14,898 nt of DNA from Acidiphilium sp. CAG:727 (GTDB lineage Bacteria; Bacillota; Clostridia; Christensenellales; Borkfalkiaceae): NCBI GenBank assembly GCA_000437515.1, contig FR898481.1, positions 1 through 14,898 on the forward strand, in the 5' to 3' direction. Positions 1 to 8,450 of this stretch are shown here, in pieces (positions within the stretch are counted from its first letter, which is position 1; the number at the start of each line of letters is the position of its first letter). The notes beneath the pieces were generated by a model, which did no database searches, was not told where the DNA came from, and was given only the letters and a program-made list of their open reading frames with translations. A program made the position numbers and the translations under genes.

Positions 1-1
1 A

Positions 2-373
2 CCCGCCGATCCCACTAAAGCGGGCAACAAGTTTATCGGGTGGTATAAAGATAAAGATTGCAAGGGGTTGCCTTTCTCGTTCGAAACGGACGCTATAACC
101 GCTGACACCGATCTTTACGCGTTGTGGGTAGCCGTAGGCGAAAACGACAACGAATTCAAGATAAATTTCGACCTCGGTTACGAGGCTGCCGCGCCCGAAG
201 CGATGACTACCGTCGCCGGCAAACTTTATAACGTTGCCGAGCCGACGAGGGAAGGTTATACCTTTAAGGGCTGGTGGCTCAGTTCGTATAACGACGGCGA
301 TAAACTCACCGCCAAATTAACGGATAGCACCGTGTTCGACGCGGATACCACGCTTTACGCCGTATGGGCGCAG
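2..373 (+). repeat. InlB B-repeat pair (first one truncated by window edge)
   Basis: Two Listeria-Bacteroides (InlB B-type, Flg_new) repeats are encoded here. Each ends with the family hallmark: a GW(Y/W) core followed about 25-30 residues later by D-T-x-LYA(L/V)W. The first (2-133) shows FIGWYKD and DTDLYALW but lacks its first strand, which lies outside the window. The second (158-373) is complete, with KINFDLGY, FKGWW and DTTLYAVW. These small beta-grasp-like modules usually act as stalks or spacers in surface proteins. Confidence 0.9.
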
Positions 374-3300
374 GGCGACGAAACCGCGCCGCTTTTAAGC
401 GTTACTCAAAACGGCGCCGAATGGGAAGGCGTTACTACGTCCGCGAAACTCACCATCGCAGGTCCTGACGGACTTAAAGTAACCGAAAACGTCGGTACGA
501 CCGCGGGTAACAGATACGCTTACGATTTCGCAAAACAGGCGGCGGGCGATTATACCGTTACTCTCGAAGCGGGCGGAAAAACCGCAACGGCTTATTACCT
601 TAACGGCGCGTTGGCGAGAGTTTCCGATCTCCGCGTAGTCGGTAACGCCGTACTTATGTGGAACCCCGTTGCGGGTGCGGAAAAGTACGTCGTTTCGGTC
701 AAGTGCGGCAACGCAAATCACGAACATCTCGAAATAGACAACGGAACTTCCACCAACTTCAACTTCGTCAACTGCGCGATGAAAGAAGGCGGTATAGAGT
801 TTACCGTAAAGGCGCTTGCGAACGGTAAGGCGACTTCGGTTGCCGCTTATACGTTCGACAGAACGCTTGCAAAACCCGAAAATCTTTCGTATAACGCCAC
901 GACCGGTAAACTTACCTGGAACGCCGTAAGAGAAGCCGCCGACTATATAGTTACGGTCGGCGAAGAAGCGTATAACGTGGGCAATAAGACGGAATTCAGC
1001 CTTAAAGGCTATACGGGCGACCTTGAAATTTCGGTCGTCTGCAAGACCGACGGATATAATACTTCCGCCGCGGCTACGCTTGCTTTGACGAAAGAAACGC
1101 CCGCTTCCCCCGCGAACTTGCAGATAAACGGCGACAACCTTACCTGGGGAGCGGTAGAAAACGCTACGGGTTACGTAGTCCGTATCGGCAATAACGAATT
1201 CGAAGTCAAAGATCCCACGTTCGATCTCGCGGCTAAATTCATCGAACTCAACAAAAACGTCATTCCCGCGTTCGGCTCGGAATACACGGTTGCGGTTAAG
1301 GCGAAATTCGAAAACGGCGAATCGCTTTACAGCGACGATCTTGACGTGCTTTATTACGCCATGCAAAAGTCGCTTAAATACGACAAAGGGGTATTATCCT
1401 GGGATTACGTCGTAGGCGCGACCGAATACGAAGTAAAAGTAAACGGGAAATCGTATACCACCGAAGAAAACGAATACGAGGTAACTTTGGACAAAGAGGG
1501 CGAAAACCTTCTTGAAGTTACGTATAAAGACGCCGACGGTAATCTTGCGGATAACTGGGTAACGTATACGGTAAACGCGTACAAACTCACGTTTGACGCG
1601 ACGTCCGGTTCTGCCGTTCCCGCCGTCTATAAAGCGGTAGGGGATAAAATGGATTTGCCGTCCAGCGAACGCGAAGGTTTCGACTTTGCGGGTTGGTACA
1701 ACGCTGCGGCCGCAAATAACGCGAAATTGTACGACGACGAATATTTCTACGGAAACGCCGACTACGTTCTCTACGCAGGCTGGAATCCGAAGACTTACGC
1801 CGCAAACCTCGATTACAACGAAAAGGGCGAAGGCTCGGCGACCGTTGCGGCCGTTACCTATACCAAAGATTATTACATTGCGCCGCCGACGGTTAAAGAA
1901 TCGTTCAACGATAAAATTTTCGTCGGTTGGTACTCTTCCGCCGACGGTACGGGCGTACAATATACCGACGAACTCGGTAATTCGCTTCGTCCGTGGCAAC
2001 ACACGTCGGATATGCCGTTATTCGCGGTGTATAAAGACGCGTTCAAATATGTCGAATACGGTAAAGGTTACGAAATAACGGCAAACCCGTTGTTTGCGTC
2101 GACTAAAATTGCCGAACTCGTCATACCCGCGACGTATAACGGTAAAAACGTTATTTCTATCGGCGAATACGCTTTCAAAGACTGCAAAAATCTTACAAGC
2201 GTGAAAATTCCCGATACGGTTACGTTTATTGCCTCCACCGCGTTTTATAATTGTACCAAAGTAGAAAGGTACGAAGTTTACGATAACGGAGCGGTAGCCC
2301 CGACGTATTATTCCGATAACGGCTCGTTGCTCTATAAGAATCCGATAGCGGGCGGAATCGAACTTATGTGCGTACCCTCCGCCGCGAACGGCAGTTACTC
2401 TATTCCTTACGGCGTTACAAGACTCAACTCGAAAACGTTTTACAAATCGAACGTAACCGAAGTAACCGTACCCGCAAGCGTTGTCGAAGTCGCGCAGGAA
2501 GCCTTCCTTTCGTGTAAACAACTCACGAAATTGTCGTTCGCTATGCCCGAAGGCGATCAGGAACTCGTTTCTCTCGAATTCTCGACTGCTTTCGTCAGCG
2601 ATTGCACCGCGCTCGAAATACTCGAACTCCCTGCGAGGGTAAAAGCAATAGATAACCTTGCCGAGTCGCTGAACGCATACAAGAAATTAAAAGAAATAAA
2701 CGTAATCGGGGAGTGCGACGGTCAGGTTTACGCTTCTCTTACCGAAGAAGACGGTTTGGGCGCGAAAGGTATTCTTTGTAACGCCGACAAGTCCGAAATT
2801 CTTTATTGCCCGATTGCAAAAGAATTTAATTCCGTTGCAGACGGCGAAAACGTAGTGAAAGAATTCGTTGTGCCGAATATCGTAACGAAGATCGCTCCGA
2901 ACGCTTTCAATATGTACAAACAGTCCAGCGAAAGCAAGAACGCGTATTACAATCTTAACAGAATCGTATTCCACAGCGGTATAGTTTCTATCGGAGAAGA
3001 GGCTTTCCTCGATATGAGGTATCTTAAATCCGTAACGTTCAAAGCGGGCGACGATCCGCTTGGAATGACGATCGGCGCAAAAGCGTTTTACGGGTGTTTC
3101 TATATAAACGAACTCACTTTCGAAGAAACGGGCGCGCTTGAAGGAACGACTTTCGTTCCGGCGAAGACGTGCGGTGTTAAAGAAATAGGCGCGAAGGCGT
3201 TTTACGACACCTCCGTTAAAAAACTTCTGTTGCCCGGCACTCTTACGAAGATAGGCGACAGCGCGTTTGAAGACAGCGACGCTTTAACCGAAATAGATTT

Positions 3301-6300
3301 CAGTCACGTCAGAAACGATCTCGTCTACGGCGCTCATATTTTCGCAAGTTGCGGATCTCTTGCCAAGGTAAGCATAACGGACAACGTAGGCCCGATGGAA
3401 TTCAGTTCGGTATTCTATAAGTGTTCTAACCTCGAAAAGGTCGAAGTTTCGCCGAACAACGAAAACTACGAAAGCGACGCAGACGTACTTTACAGCAAAG
3501 GTAAAGAAACGTTGCTTTACTACCCCGACGGTAAGACGGGCGAATTTACGATTCCCGCCGAAACGAAACGTATCGGCGGCGGCGTATTCAGGGCAAAGAG
3601 TAACATAACCAGGATAACGATCCCCGCGAACGTTATCGAAATCGGCGAAAACGCATTCGAAAAATGCGCGAACCTTACCGAAGTTATATTTGCCGCTCCC
3701 GCAGAAAACGAGCAAGCCGAACCGCTCAGAATAGGCGACGGCGCGTTCTGCAATTGTACCGCGCTTACGTCGATAACGCTTCCCGCAAGGACGGAATCTA
3801 TAGGCGCCGGTGCGTTCACGTTCGACAGGAAAAGCGATTCCGCTCTTGCCGAAGTGGTCCTGAACGAAGGGCTTGAAACGATAGGCGATTCTGCGTTTGC
3901 AAGGTGCGGTGCGTTGACGAATATCGTAATTCCGTCGTCGGTTAATACGATAGGCAAATCCGCGTTCTCGATGTCCGGATTGACTACCGTCAACTTTGAA
4001 GGCTCGGGCGAACTCGCTCTCGGAACGTACGTATTCTACTTATGTGAGGATCTTGCGTCCGTAACTTTCAGAGAAGGAACGAAAAATATACCCGAATATA
4101 CGTTCGCTTACGATGCGAACCTTACTACGGTCGTTATACCCACTACCGTTACCAACGATTCCAATAACGGCGTAAGGGCGATAGCGTCGATGGCATTCAA
4201 TAATTGTACTGCTTTGACTACGGTTACGTTTACGAAGGGCGGAACTCTGCCGCTTTCGTTCGCAAGCGGCGCGTTCTGGGGTTGTACGGCTTTAACTGAA
4301 CTTAACCTGCCTAAACGCGCAAGCAGTTTCAACGGTAATTACGACTTGTTCGAATTCGGCGAGGCCGGTAACGTATTGCAAAGTACGTTGGCAAACCGGG
4401 TATTCTGCGAAAACCCGTACCGCGCGGGTCAGGACGTTACCCTGGCAAGAGTAAACGTCATGGCGGACGATAACGTACCGCAAGATTTTGTCGCAGAGTA
4501 CGCCTCTTACGACGGAGCGTTATATTCCGCCGACCTTAAGACGGTGGTTTGGATACCTTATGGCAGAACGGGTAACGTAGAAATTTCCCGAAATGCGACT
4601 TCTTTCCGCGACGGTGCGGCGTACGGTTGCGGTTTACTCGAATCCGTTACGTTTGAAAAAGGCGGCGAGTCTGACTTTACTTTCAAATCCGTCGATAATA
4701 AAACGGGCGTTTCTACTACGAAACACGTATTCTTCGCTTGCCCGAGTCTGAAATCAATCGCATTCCCGGCAAGGCTTACTTCTATCGGCGATTACGCGTT
4801 GTTCAGCGCGTCGTCTAACAGAGAGATGCACGGAACCGTACTCGAAGAAGTTACGTTTGAAGCGGGAACGAGGCTCGAATCTATCGGCGCGTATGCGTTC
4901 GGTAACTCTATGATTACCGAGTTCACCGTACCCGACAGCGTAACGAAAATATCGAAAGACGTGTTTAACGGCAGCGCGAAACTCGAAACGCTTAACCTTT
5001 CGGCAACGACCGACGCAACGATGCTTACAAACCTCGTTTCGGGCGTGCCGAACCTGAAAGCGGTAAACATCCCTGCTGCGAGCAAGGAACTTGCTTCCGA
5101 CGAATACGGCGTGGTTTACGATATCGGTAAAACGAATATCGCGTACGTCCCGCTCGGTTTCGACGCCGCAGAATACGAAGTACCCTATACGGTTACGACG
5201 ATTACCGCAAGTACGTTCAAGAACGTCAAATCGCTTAAAAAGGTAGTATTCGCAAATGCGCCCGAAGGAAAGACCGCAGGGGAACTTACGTTCGGCGCGA
5301 GCGCGTTCGAAGCATCGGGTCTTACCGAGATAACTTTACCTGCAAGAACGAAATCTTTGGGTAACTATATTTTCAAGAATTGTACTTCGCTCGTGTCCGT
5401 CGATTTCGAAGACGGTTATTCGTACGGATCTTTACCCACCGCGGCGTTCTACGGATGTTCCGCTCTCACGGATATAAGACTTCCCGGCGAAATAACTTCG
5501 ATAGGCACTCAGGTATTTTATAATAACGCGGCTCTTGAAACCGTCACTTTCGGAATAACGAAAACCGGCGTGGTCAGTCAGTTGACCAGAATCGGCGGTT
5601 ACGCTTTCTTCGGCTGCTCTTCTCTCGCCACGTTACAAACAGAACAACCGGTAAAGGATTCCGAAACCGGTAAAATTACGGGCGTAACGTACGTTGAAAA
5701 ACTTCCCGATTCGATTACGGAATTCGGCAACAGCGATAACGCTGCCACCGGAAACGGACCGTTTACGAAGTGTACTTCGCTTCAGTCGATAACGATTCCG
5801 GACGGCGTCGAAAATATCAACGGCAGCGCGTTCTCGGGTTGTACGGCACTCGAAACCGTAAATCTTCCCAAGTCGCTGAAAACTATTTACAGCAGCGCGT
5901 TCTCGGATTGTACGAGTCTGAAAACGGTGAACTTCAATAAAGACACTTCAGGCGTTACGATTCAGCAAAAAGCATTTTTGAATTGTTCGTCGCTTGAATC
6001 TTTCGATTTTACCAAGGTTGGAAGTTTGTCGGGGCACGGAAATATTTTCCAGAATTGTACGTCGCTTAAATCCGTTACGATCGGCGAAAACGTAACCAAA
6101 GCGAGTGGCGCAAATCTTTTCGACGGTTGTACGGCTCTTAAAACCGTTGAATTCAAACCCGGTGACGCGACTACGACGTTGGGTGGTAAAGCCTTCCTTG
6201 ATTGTACGGCGTTGGAGAAAGCGGTTATCGGCGATAACGTTACCAAGATCGGGTCAAGTGCTTTTGAAAATTGTACCGCTCTTACGACCTTTACGATCGC

Positions 6301-8275
6301 CGGCGCGAACGCCGCGCTTACGACGGTTGACAGTAAAGCGTTCCTGAATTGTACGTCGCTTAAACAATTCGTCTTCCCGTCGTCCGTTACGACGATAGGC
6401 AGCAACGCGTTCGAGGGTACCGAAAGTTTAACGGCGGCAGACTTCTCAACCACATCAAACGCAAAAGGCGTAACGATAGGCAGCAAAGCATACCTTAACA
6501 GCGGCGTTTCTTCGGTGACGTTTACAGCCGAAGGCAATACCGGGAAATCGGTAGCGGAAATAAAATCGAACGCTTTCCAGGGTTGCGCGAATCTTACTTC
6601 GGTTACCGTACCGGACGCCTTTGCCAAAGGGAAACTCGCCACGGCCGTTTTCACGGGTTGTACCTCCTTAAAAACGTTAAATTGGGAATCTCAACTTCCG
6701 ATTCCGAGTAACATGTTCAAAGGTTGTACCGCTCTCACGGGGGTAACGATTAACGATAACGTTACCGCGATAGGGCAGTCGGCATTTATGGGTTGTTCGT
6801 CGCTTGAATCGATTACGTTGCCGTCCGGGCTTACGTTGCTCGGAAGGACGTCCGGAAACCCGAGTATAACGAGCCCGTCGGAAGTTTTCTCCGGTTGTAC
6901 TTCGCTTAAGAGTATCGAGTTGCCGGTCGGAATAACCTGGCTCGGTGGGGATCTGTTCAGAAATTGCGAAAACCTGACTACCGTTAAGTTTAACGCTGCC
7001 GTTACGCTGTTCGGTAAAGGCGTCTTTGCGGGAAGCCCGAAAGTTACGTTTGAGATAGCGGACGGCGTGGCTATGACTACGAGCGGCGGCGCGTTGTATA
7101 GCGGAACCAAACTTCTGGGATACGGCGGCGGAAGCGAAAGACTCACAGTTGCGGACGGAACCACGGAAATATTAAGATACGCATTCTCCGATATAGACAC
7201 GCTGCGCACGATAGAACTTCCGGATACCGTTACTTCGATTGCCGAAAGAGCGTTTATGGATTGTTACGGTCTTGAAACTATCAACCTTGAAAACGTCGAC
7301 GAATTGGTTCAATACGCGTTTTTCGGGGCAACGGGTTTAACGAGCGTTAAATTGAAAAATTCCACGGTTGCGAAATCCGCTTTCCAGAACTGCACTTCGC
7401 TTGAAAGCGTCGAATTTTTAGGGGAAAACGTAACTATAGGTGAATATGCGTTCAGCGGTTGTACCGCTCTTCGCGAAATGATCGGACAGGATAAAGTTAC
7501 CTCGATCGGCGCTTATGCGTTCCAGAATGCCATTCAGACGACGGAAACCGAACTTAATTTCTCCAATGCGAAAACTTTGGGAACTACGGGTTATATATTC
7601 AAAGGCGCGACGAAACTTACCGCGATTACGATAAAAGGCGTACACGCAGACAATAAGGGCGTCGAAACGAAGAAAATACCCGCGGCCATGTTTGACGGTT
7701 GTACTTCGCTCGCGGATATAACCGTAGTCGAGAGCGTCGAATCGATTGATAATTACGCATTCAGGAATTGTACTGCTCTTAACTTCGATTCGGTTGATTT
7801 CAGCGAAGTTACGAAAATCGGCTCTAACGTTTTCCAGAATTGCGAGAAGATGACAGCCATAGCGTTGCCCAAGTTGACCTCGCTCGGCTCGACTTCGACG
7901 TTGGCGGTAAAAATCACTTCGAACGTGGCGGTGTTCAGCGGTTGCACAAGGCTTACGACCGTTTCGCTCGGCAGCGGAGTAACCGTTTTAGGTAAAAACG
8001 TATTCTTTAACTGCAGCGCGCTTACGACCGTCTTAATGCCGGGAGTAACGCAGATAGGTCAGTATGCGTTCGCCGGTTGTTCGGGCTTAACATCTCTTAC
8101 TCTCACGTCGGCAGTTACCGCAGTCGATGCAAACGCATTCGACGGTTGGATTGAAACTCAGACGATTAACTTGCCCGACTACGAAGAAGGTAGTCTTCCT
8201 TCCGATTGGAACGCGGCGTGGAATACGGGTTGCAACGCGAAGATCGTTTATAAAAAAGCCCAGGCGACCGCCTGA
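2..8275 (+). CDS. Giant BspA-like LRR surface protein with InlB B-repeats and Fn3-like modules (5' partial)
   Basis: This is the 3' part of a very large exported repeat protein, probably a cell-surface adhesin or interaction scaffold. The frame is open from base 2 to the TGA at 8273-8275, giving 2757 visible residues. The TTG at 68 is not a real start: the codons before it already encode the middle of an InlB B-repeat (KFIGWYKDKDC), so the true start, signal peptide and any N-terminal anchor lie upstream of the window. Domains in order are InlB B-repeats (2-373), a beta-sandwich-like segment (374-607), four Fn3-like modules (614-1582), two InlB B-repeats (1583-2035) and about 65 BspA/LRR_5 repeats (2036-8260). 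The protein ends in NAKIVYKKAQATA, with no LPXTG, hydrophobic tail or dockerin. BspA-type LRR proteins in other bacteria bind host matrix proteins or other cells; the ligand here is unknown. The family call is very secure; the adhesin role is inference. Confidence 0.95.
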   Translation, partial: PADPTKAGNKFIGWYKDKDCKGLPFSFETDAITADTDLYALWVAVGENDNEFKINFDLGYEAAAPEAMTTVAGKLYNVAEPTREGYTFKGWWLSSYNDGDKLTAKLTDSTVFDADTTLYAVWAQGDETAPLLSVTQNGAEWEGVTTSAKLTIAGPDGLKVTENVGTTAGNRYAYDFAKQAAGDYTVTLEAGGKTATAYYLNGALARVSDLRVVGNAVLMWNPVAGAEKYVVSVKCGNANHEHLEIDNGTSTNFNFVNCAMKEGGIEFTVKALANGKATSVAAYTFDRTLAKPENLSYNATTGKLTWNAVREAADYIVTVGEEAYNVGNKTEFSLKGYTGDLEISVVCKTDGYNTSAAATLALTKETPASPANLQINGDNLTWGAVENATGYVVRIGNNEFEVKDPTFDLAAKFIELNKNVIPAFGSEYTVAVKAKFENGESLYSDDLDVLYYAMQKSLKYDKGVLSWDYVVGATEYEVKVNGKSYTTEENEYEVTLDKEGENLLEVTYKDADGNLADNWVTYTVNAYKLTFDATSGSAVPAVYKAVGDKMDLPSSEREGFDFAGWYNAAAANNAKLYDDEYFYGNADYVLYAGWNPKTYAANLDYNEKGEGSATVAAVTYTKDYYIAPPTVKESFNDKIFVGWYSSADGTGVQYTDELGNSLRPWQHTSDMPLFAVYKDAFKYVEYGKGYEITANPLFASTKIAELVIPATYNGKNVISIGEYAFKDCKNLTSVKIPDTVTFIASTAFYNCTKVERYEVYDNGAVAPTYYSDNGSLLYKNPIAGGIELMCVPSAANGSYSIPYGVTRLNSKTFYKSNVTEVTVPASVVEVAQEAFLSCKQLTKLSFAMPEGDQELVSLEFSTAFVSDCTALEILELPARVKAIDNLAESLNAYKKLKEINVIGECDGQVYASLTEEDGLGAKGILCNADKSEILYCPIAKEFNSVADGENVVKEFVVPNIVTKIAPNAFNMYKQSSESKNAYYNLNRIVFHSGIVSIGEEAFLDMRYLKSVTFKAGDDPLGMTIGAKAFYGCFYINELTFEETGALEGTTFVPAKTCGVKEIGAKAFYDTSVKKLLLPGTLTKIGDSAFEDSDALTEIDFSHVRNDLVYGAHIFASCGSLAKVSITDNVGPMEFSSVFYKCSNLEKVEVSPNNENYESDADVLYSKGKETLLYYPDGKTGEFTIPAETKRIGGGVFRAKSNITRITIPANVIEIGENAFEKCANLTEVIFAAPAENEQAEPLRIGDGAFCNCTALTSITLPARTESIGAGAFTFDRKSDSALAEVVLNEGLETIGDSAFARCGALTNIVIPSSVNTIGKSAFSMSGLTTVNFEGSGELALGTYVFYLCEDLASVTFREGTKNIPEYTFAYDANLTTVVIPTTVTNDSNNGVRAIASMAFNNCTALTTVTFTKGGTLPLSFASGAFWGCTALTELNLPKRASSFNGNYDLFEFGEAGNVLQSTLANRVFCENPYRAGQDVTLARVNVMADDNVPQDFVAEYASYDGALYSADLKTVVWIPYGRTGNVEISRNATSFRDGAAYGCGLLESVTFEKGGESDFTFKSVDNKTGVSTTKHVFFACPSLKSIAFPARLTSIGDYALFSASSNREMHGTVLEEVTFEAGTRLESIGAYAFGNSMITEFTVPDSVTKISKDVFNGSAKLETLNLSATTDATMLTNLVSGVPNLKAVNIPAASKELASDEYGVVYDIGKTNIAYVPLGFDAAEYEVPYTVTTITASTFKNVKSLKKVVFANAPEGKTAGELTFGASAFEASGLTEITLPARTKSLGNYIFKNCTSLVSVDFEDGYSYGSLPTAAFYGCSALTDIRLPGEITSIGTQVFYNNAALETVTFGITKTGVVSQLTRIGGYAFFGCSSLATLQTEQPVKDSETGKITGVTYVEKLPDSITEFGNSDNAATGNGPFTKCTSLQSITIPDGVENINGSAFSGCTALETVNLPKSLKTIYSSAFSDCTSLKTVNFNKDTSGVTIQQKAFLNCSSLESFDFTKVGSLSGHGNIFQNCTSLKSVTIGENVTKASGANLFDGCTALKTVEFKPGDATTTLGGKAFLDCTALEKAVIGDNVTKIGSSAFENCTALTTFTIAGANAALTTVDSKAFLNCTSLKQFVFPSSVTTIGSNAFEGTESLTAADFSTTSNAKGVTIGSKAYLNSGVSSVTFTAEGNTGKSVAEIKSNAFQGCANLTSVTVPDAFAKGKLATAVFTGCTSLKTLNWESQLPIPSNMFKGCTALTGVTINDNVTAIGQSAFMGCSSLESITLPSGLTLLGRTSGNPSITSPSEVFSGCTSLKSIELPVGITWLGGDLFRNCENLTTVKFNAAVTLFGKGVFAGSPKVTFEIADGVAMTTSGGALYSGTKLLGYGGGSERLTVADGTTEILRYAFSDIDTLRTIELPDTVTSIAERAFMDCYGLETINLENVDELVQYAFFGATGLTSVKLKNSTVAKSAFQNCTSLESVEFLGENVTIGEYAFSGCTALREMIGQDKVTSIGAYAFQNAIQTTETELNFSNAKTLGTTGYIFKGATKLTAITIKGVHADNKGVETKKIPAAMFDGCTSLADITVVESVESIDNYAFRNCTALNFDSVDFSEVTKIGSNVFQNCEKMTAIALPKLTSLGSTSTLAVKITSNVAVFSGCTRLTTVSLGSGVTVLGKNVFFNCSALTTVLMPGVTQIGQYAFAGCSGLTSLTLTSAVTAVDANAFDGWIETQTINLPDYEEGSLPSDWNAAWNTGCNAKIVYKKAQATA
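374..1582 (+). repeat. One beta-sandwich-like segment and four Fn3-like modules
   Basis: After a segment at 374-607 (starts GDETAPLLSV, ends YYLNG) that reads like an Ig-type beta domain, four modules of about 75-90 residues share a fibronectin-III pattern. The pattern is a leading L-x-(V/Y/I), then a W core with a following A-(T/E/D)-x-Y-x-V. The cores are LMWNPVAGAEKYVVSV (module 614-865), LTWNAVREAADYIVTV (866-1093), LTWGAVENATGYVVRI (1094-1360) and LSWDYVVGATEYEVKV (1361-1582). The modules are diverged from one another. Exact domain borders are estimated by eye. They probably form a rigid extension between the two InlB pairs. Confidence 0.75.
1583..2035 (+). repeat. Second InlB B-repeat pair
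   Basis: The third InlB B-repeat (1583-1792) reads KLTFDATSG, then FDFAGWY and DYVLYAGW. The fourth (1793-2035) is more diverged, with KIFVGWYSS and a terminal DMPLFAVY in place of LYAxW. It leads straight into the LRR array. The two InlB pairs thus bracket the Fn3-like block. Confidence 0.85.
2036..8260 (+). repeat. Array of about 65 BspA/LRR_5-type leucine-rich repeats
   Basis: About 65 repeats, counted by eye, follow the BspA-like consensus (T/E)-x-IG-x-x-AF-x-(N/G)C-(T/S)-(A/S)-L-x-x-(V/I)-x-(L/I)P-x-x-(V/L), with a usual period near 23 residues. From about 3570 onward, short units ending in an LP/IP-type strand often alternate with longer units ending in a phenylalanine strand plus a Gly-rich loop, as in VTFKAGDDPL or FTIAGANAAL. 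Six units carry an insertion of about 30 residues with a core like S-x-x-G-x-LY-x-x-x-K-x-L-x-x-x-P (near 2311, 2760, 3474, 4501, 5095 and 7084). The array ends in a capping DWNAAWNTGCNAKIVYK segment. Many units carry one Cys at the ascending-loop position, so the exported protein would be unusually cysteine-rich. Confidence 0.93.
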
Positions 8276-8312
8276 GGTAAGGCATAAAATTTAATAAACA
8301 TCACATAATGCA

Positions 8313-8368
8313 CACAAAACGAATAGCGTTTTGGTCTATAATAGGTCAATAACGCTATTCGGTTTGTG
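8313..8368. terminator. Long palindrome, possible bidirectional terminator
   Basis: The left arm (8313-8330) and right arm (8351-8368) pair over 18 positions with a single mismatch (A8319 against G8362). The inner 11 bp, cgaatagcgtt with aacgctattcg, are perfect. The loop is 20 bases. The arms end in caaaa on the left and tttg on the right, so a transcript from either strand has a short A-rich lead and U-rich trail built into the stem base. It starts 38 bases after the stop of the giant gene, a natural place for a terminator. Against this, the loop is long and there is no clean run of Us after the stem. It could instead be a protein-binding operator or a mobile-palindrome remnant. Confidence 0.5.
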
Positions 8369-8380
8369 GCGTTATAGGTA

Positions 8381-8431
8381 AAAATCCTTTTGCGACGTCA
8401 GAATGACAATAAACGCATCACGGTGGATTTT
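8381..8431. repeat. Nested imperfect palindrome, possible interspersed-repeat remnant
   Basis: Outer arms aaaatcc (8381-8387) and ggatttt (8425-8431) form a perfect 7-bp inverted repeat. Inside are tgcg (8391-8394) with cgca (8414-8417), and gtca (8397-8400) with tgac (8404-8407) around a three-base gaa loop. Read on the minus strand it contains tgtcattctgac, which resembles the short interspersed palindromic units I associate with intergenic regions of gut Clostridia genomes. That link is from memory and unverified. Confidence 0.35.
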
Positions 8432-8450
8432 AAGAAAAGTTTTATTTTTT

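Noticed and set aside
395..1366. A 323-codon minus-strand ORF opposite the Fn3-like modules
   Set aside because: It lies fully inside a clear + strand coding frame and its product is a composition-biased shadow.
5962..7209. Two long minus-strand ORFs (230 and 172 codons) within the LRR array
   Set aside because: They are mirror images of the repeated LRR codons, with periodic low-complexity translations. They have no ribosome binding site or family resemblance.
2036..8260. Periodic DNA pattern considered as a CRISPR array or tandem satellite
   Set aside because: The period is a multiple of three, tracks one open reading frame and corresponds to LRR units. There are no conserved repeats separated by unique spacers.
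8403..8431. Promoter with atgaca at 8403-8408 as -35
   Set aside because: At a 17-base spacing the -10 would be gatttt, a poor match, and other spacings are no better.
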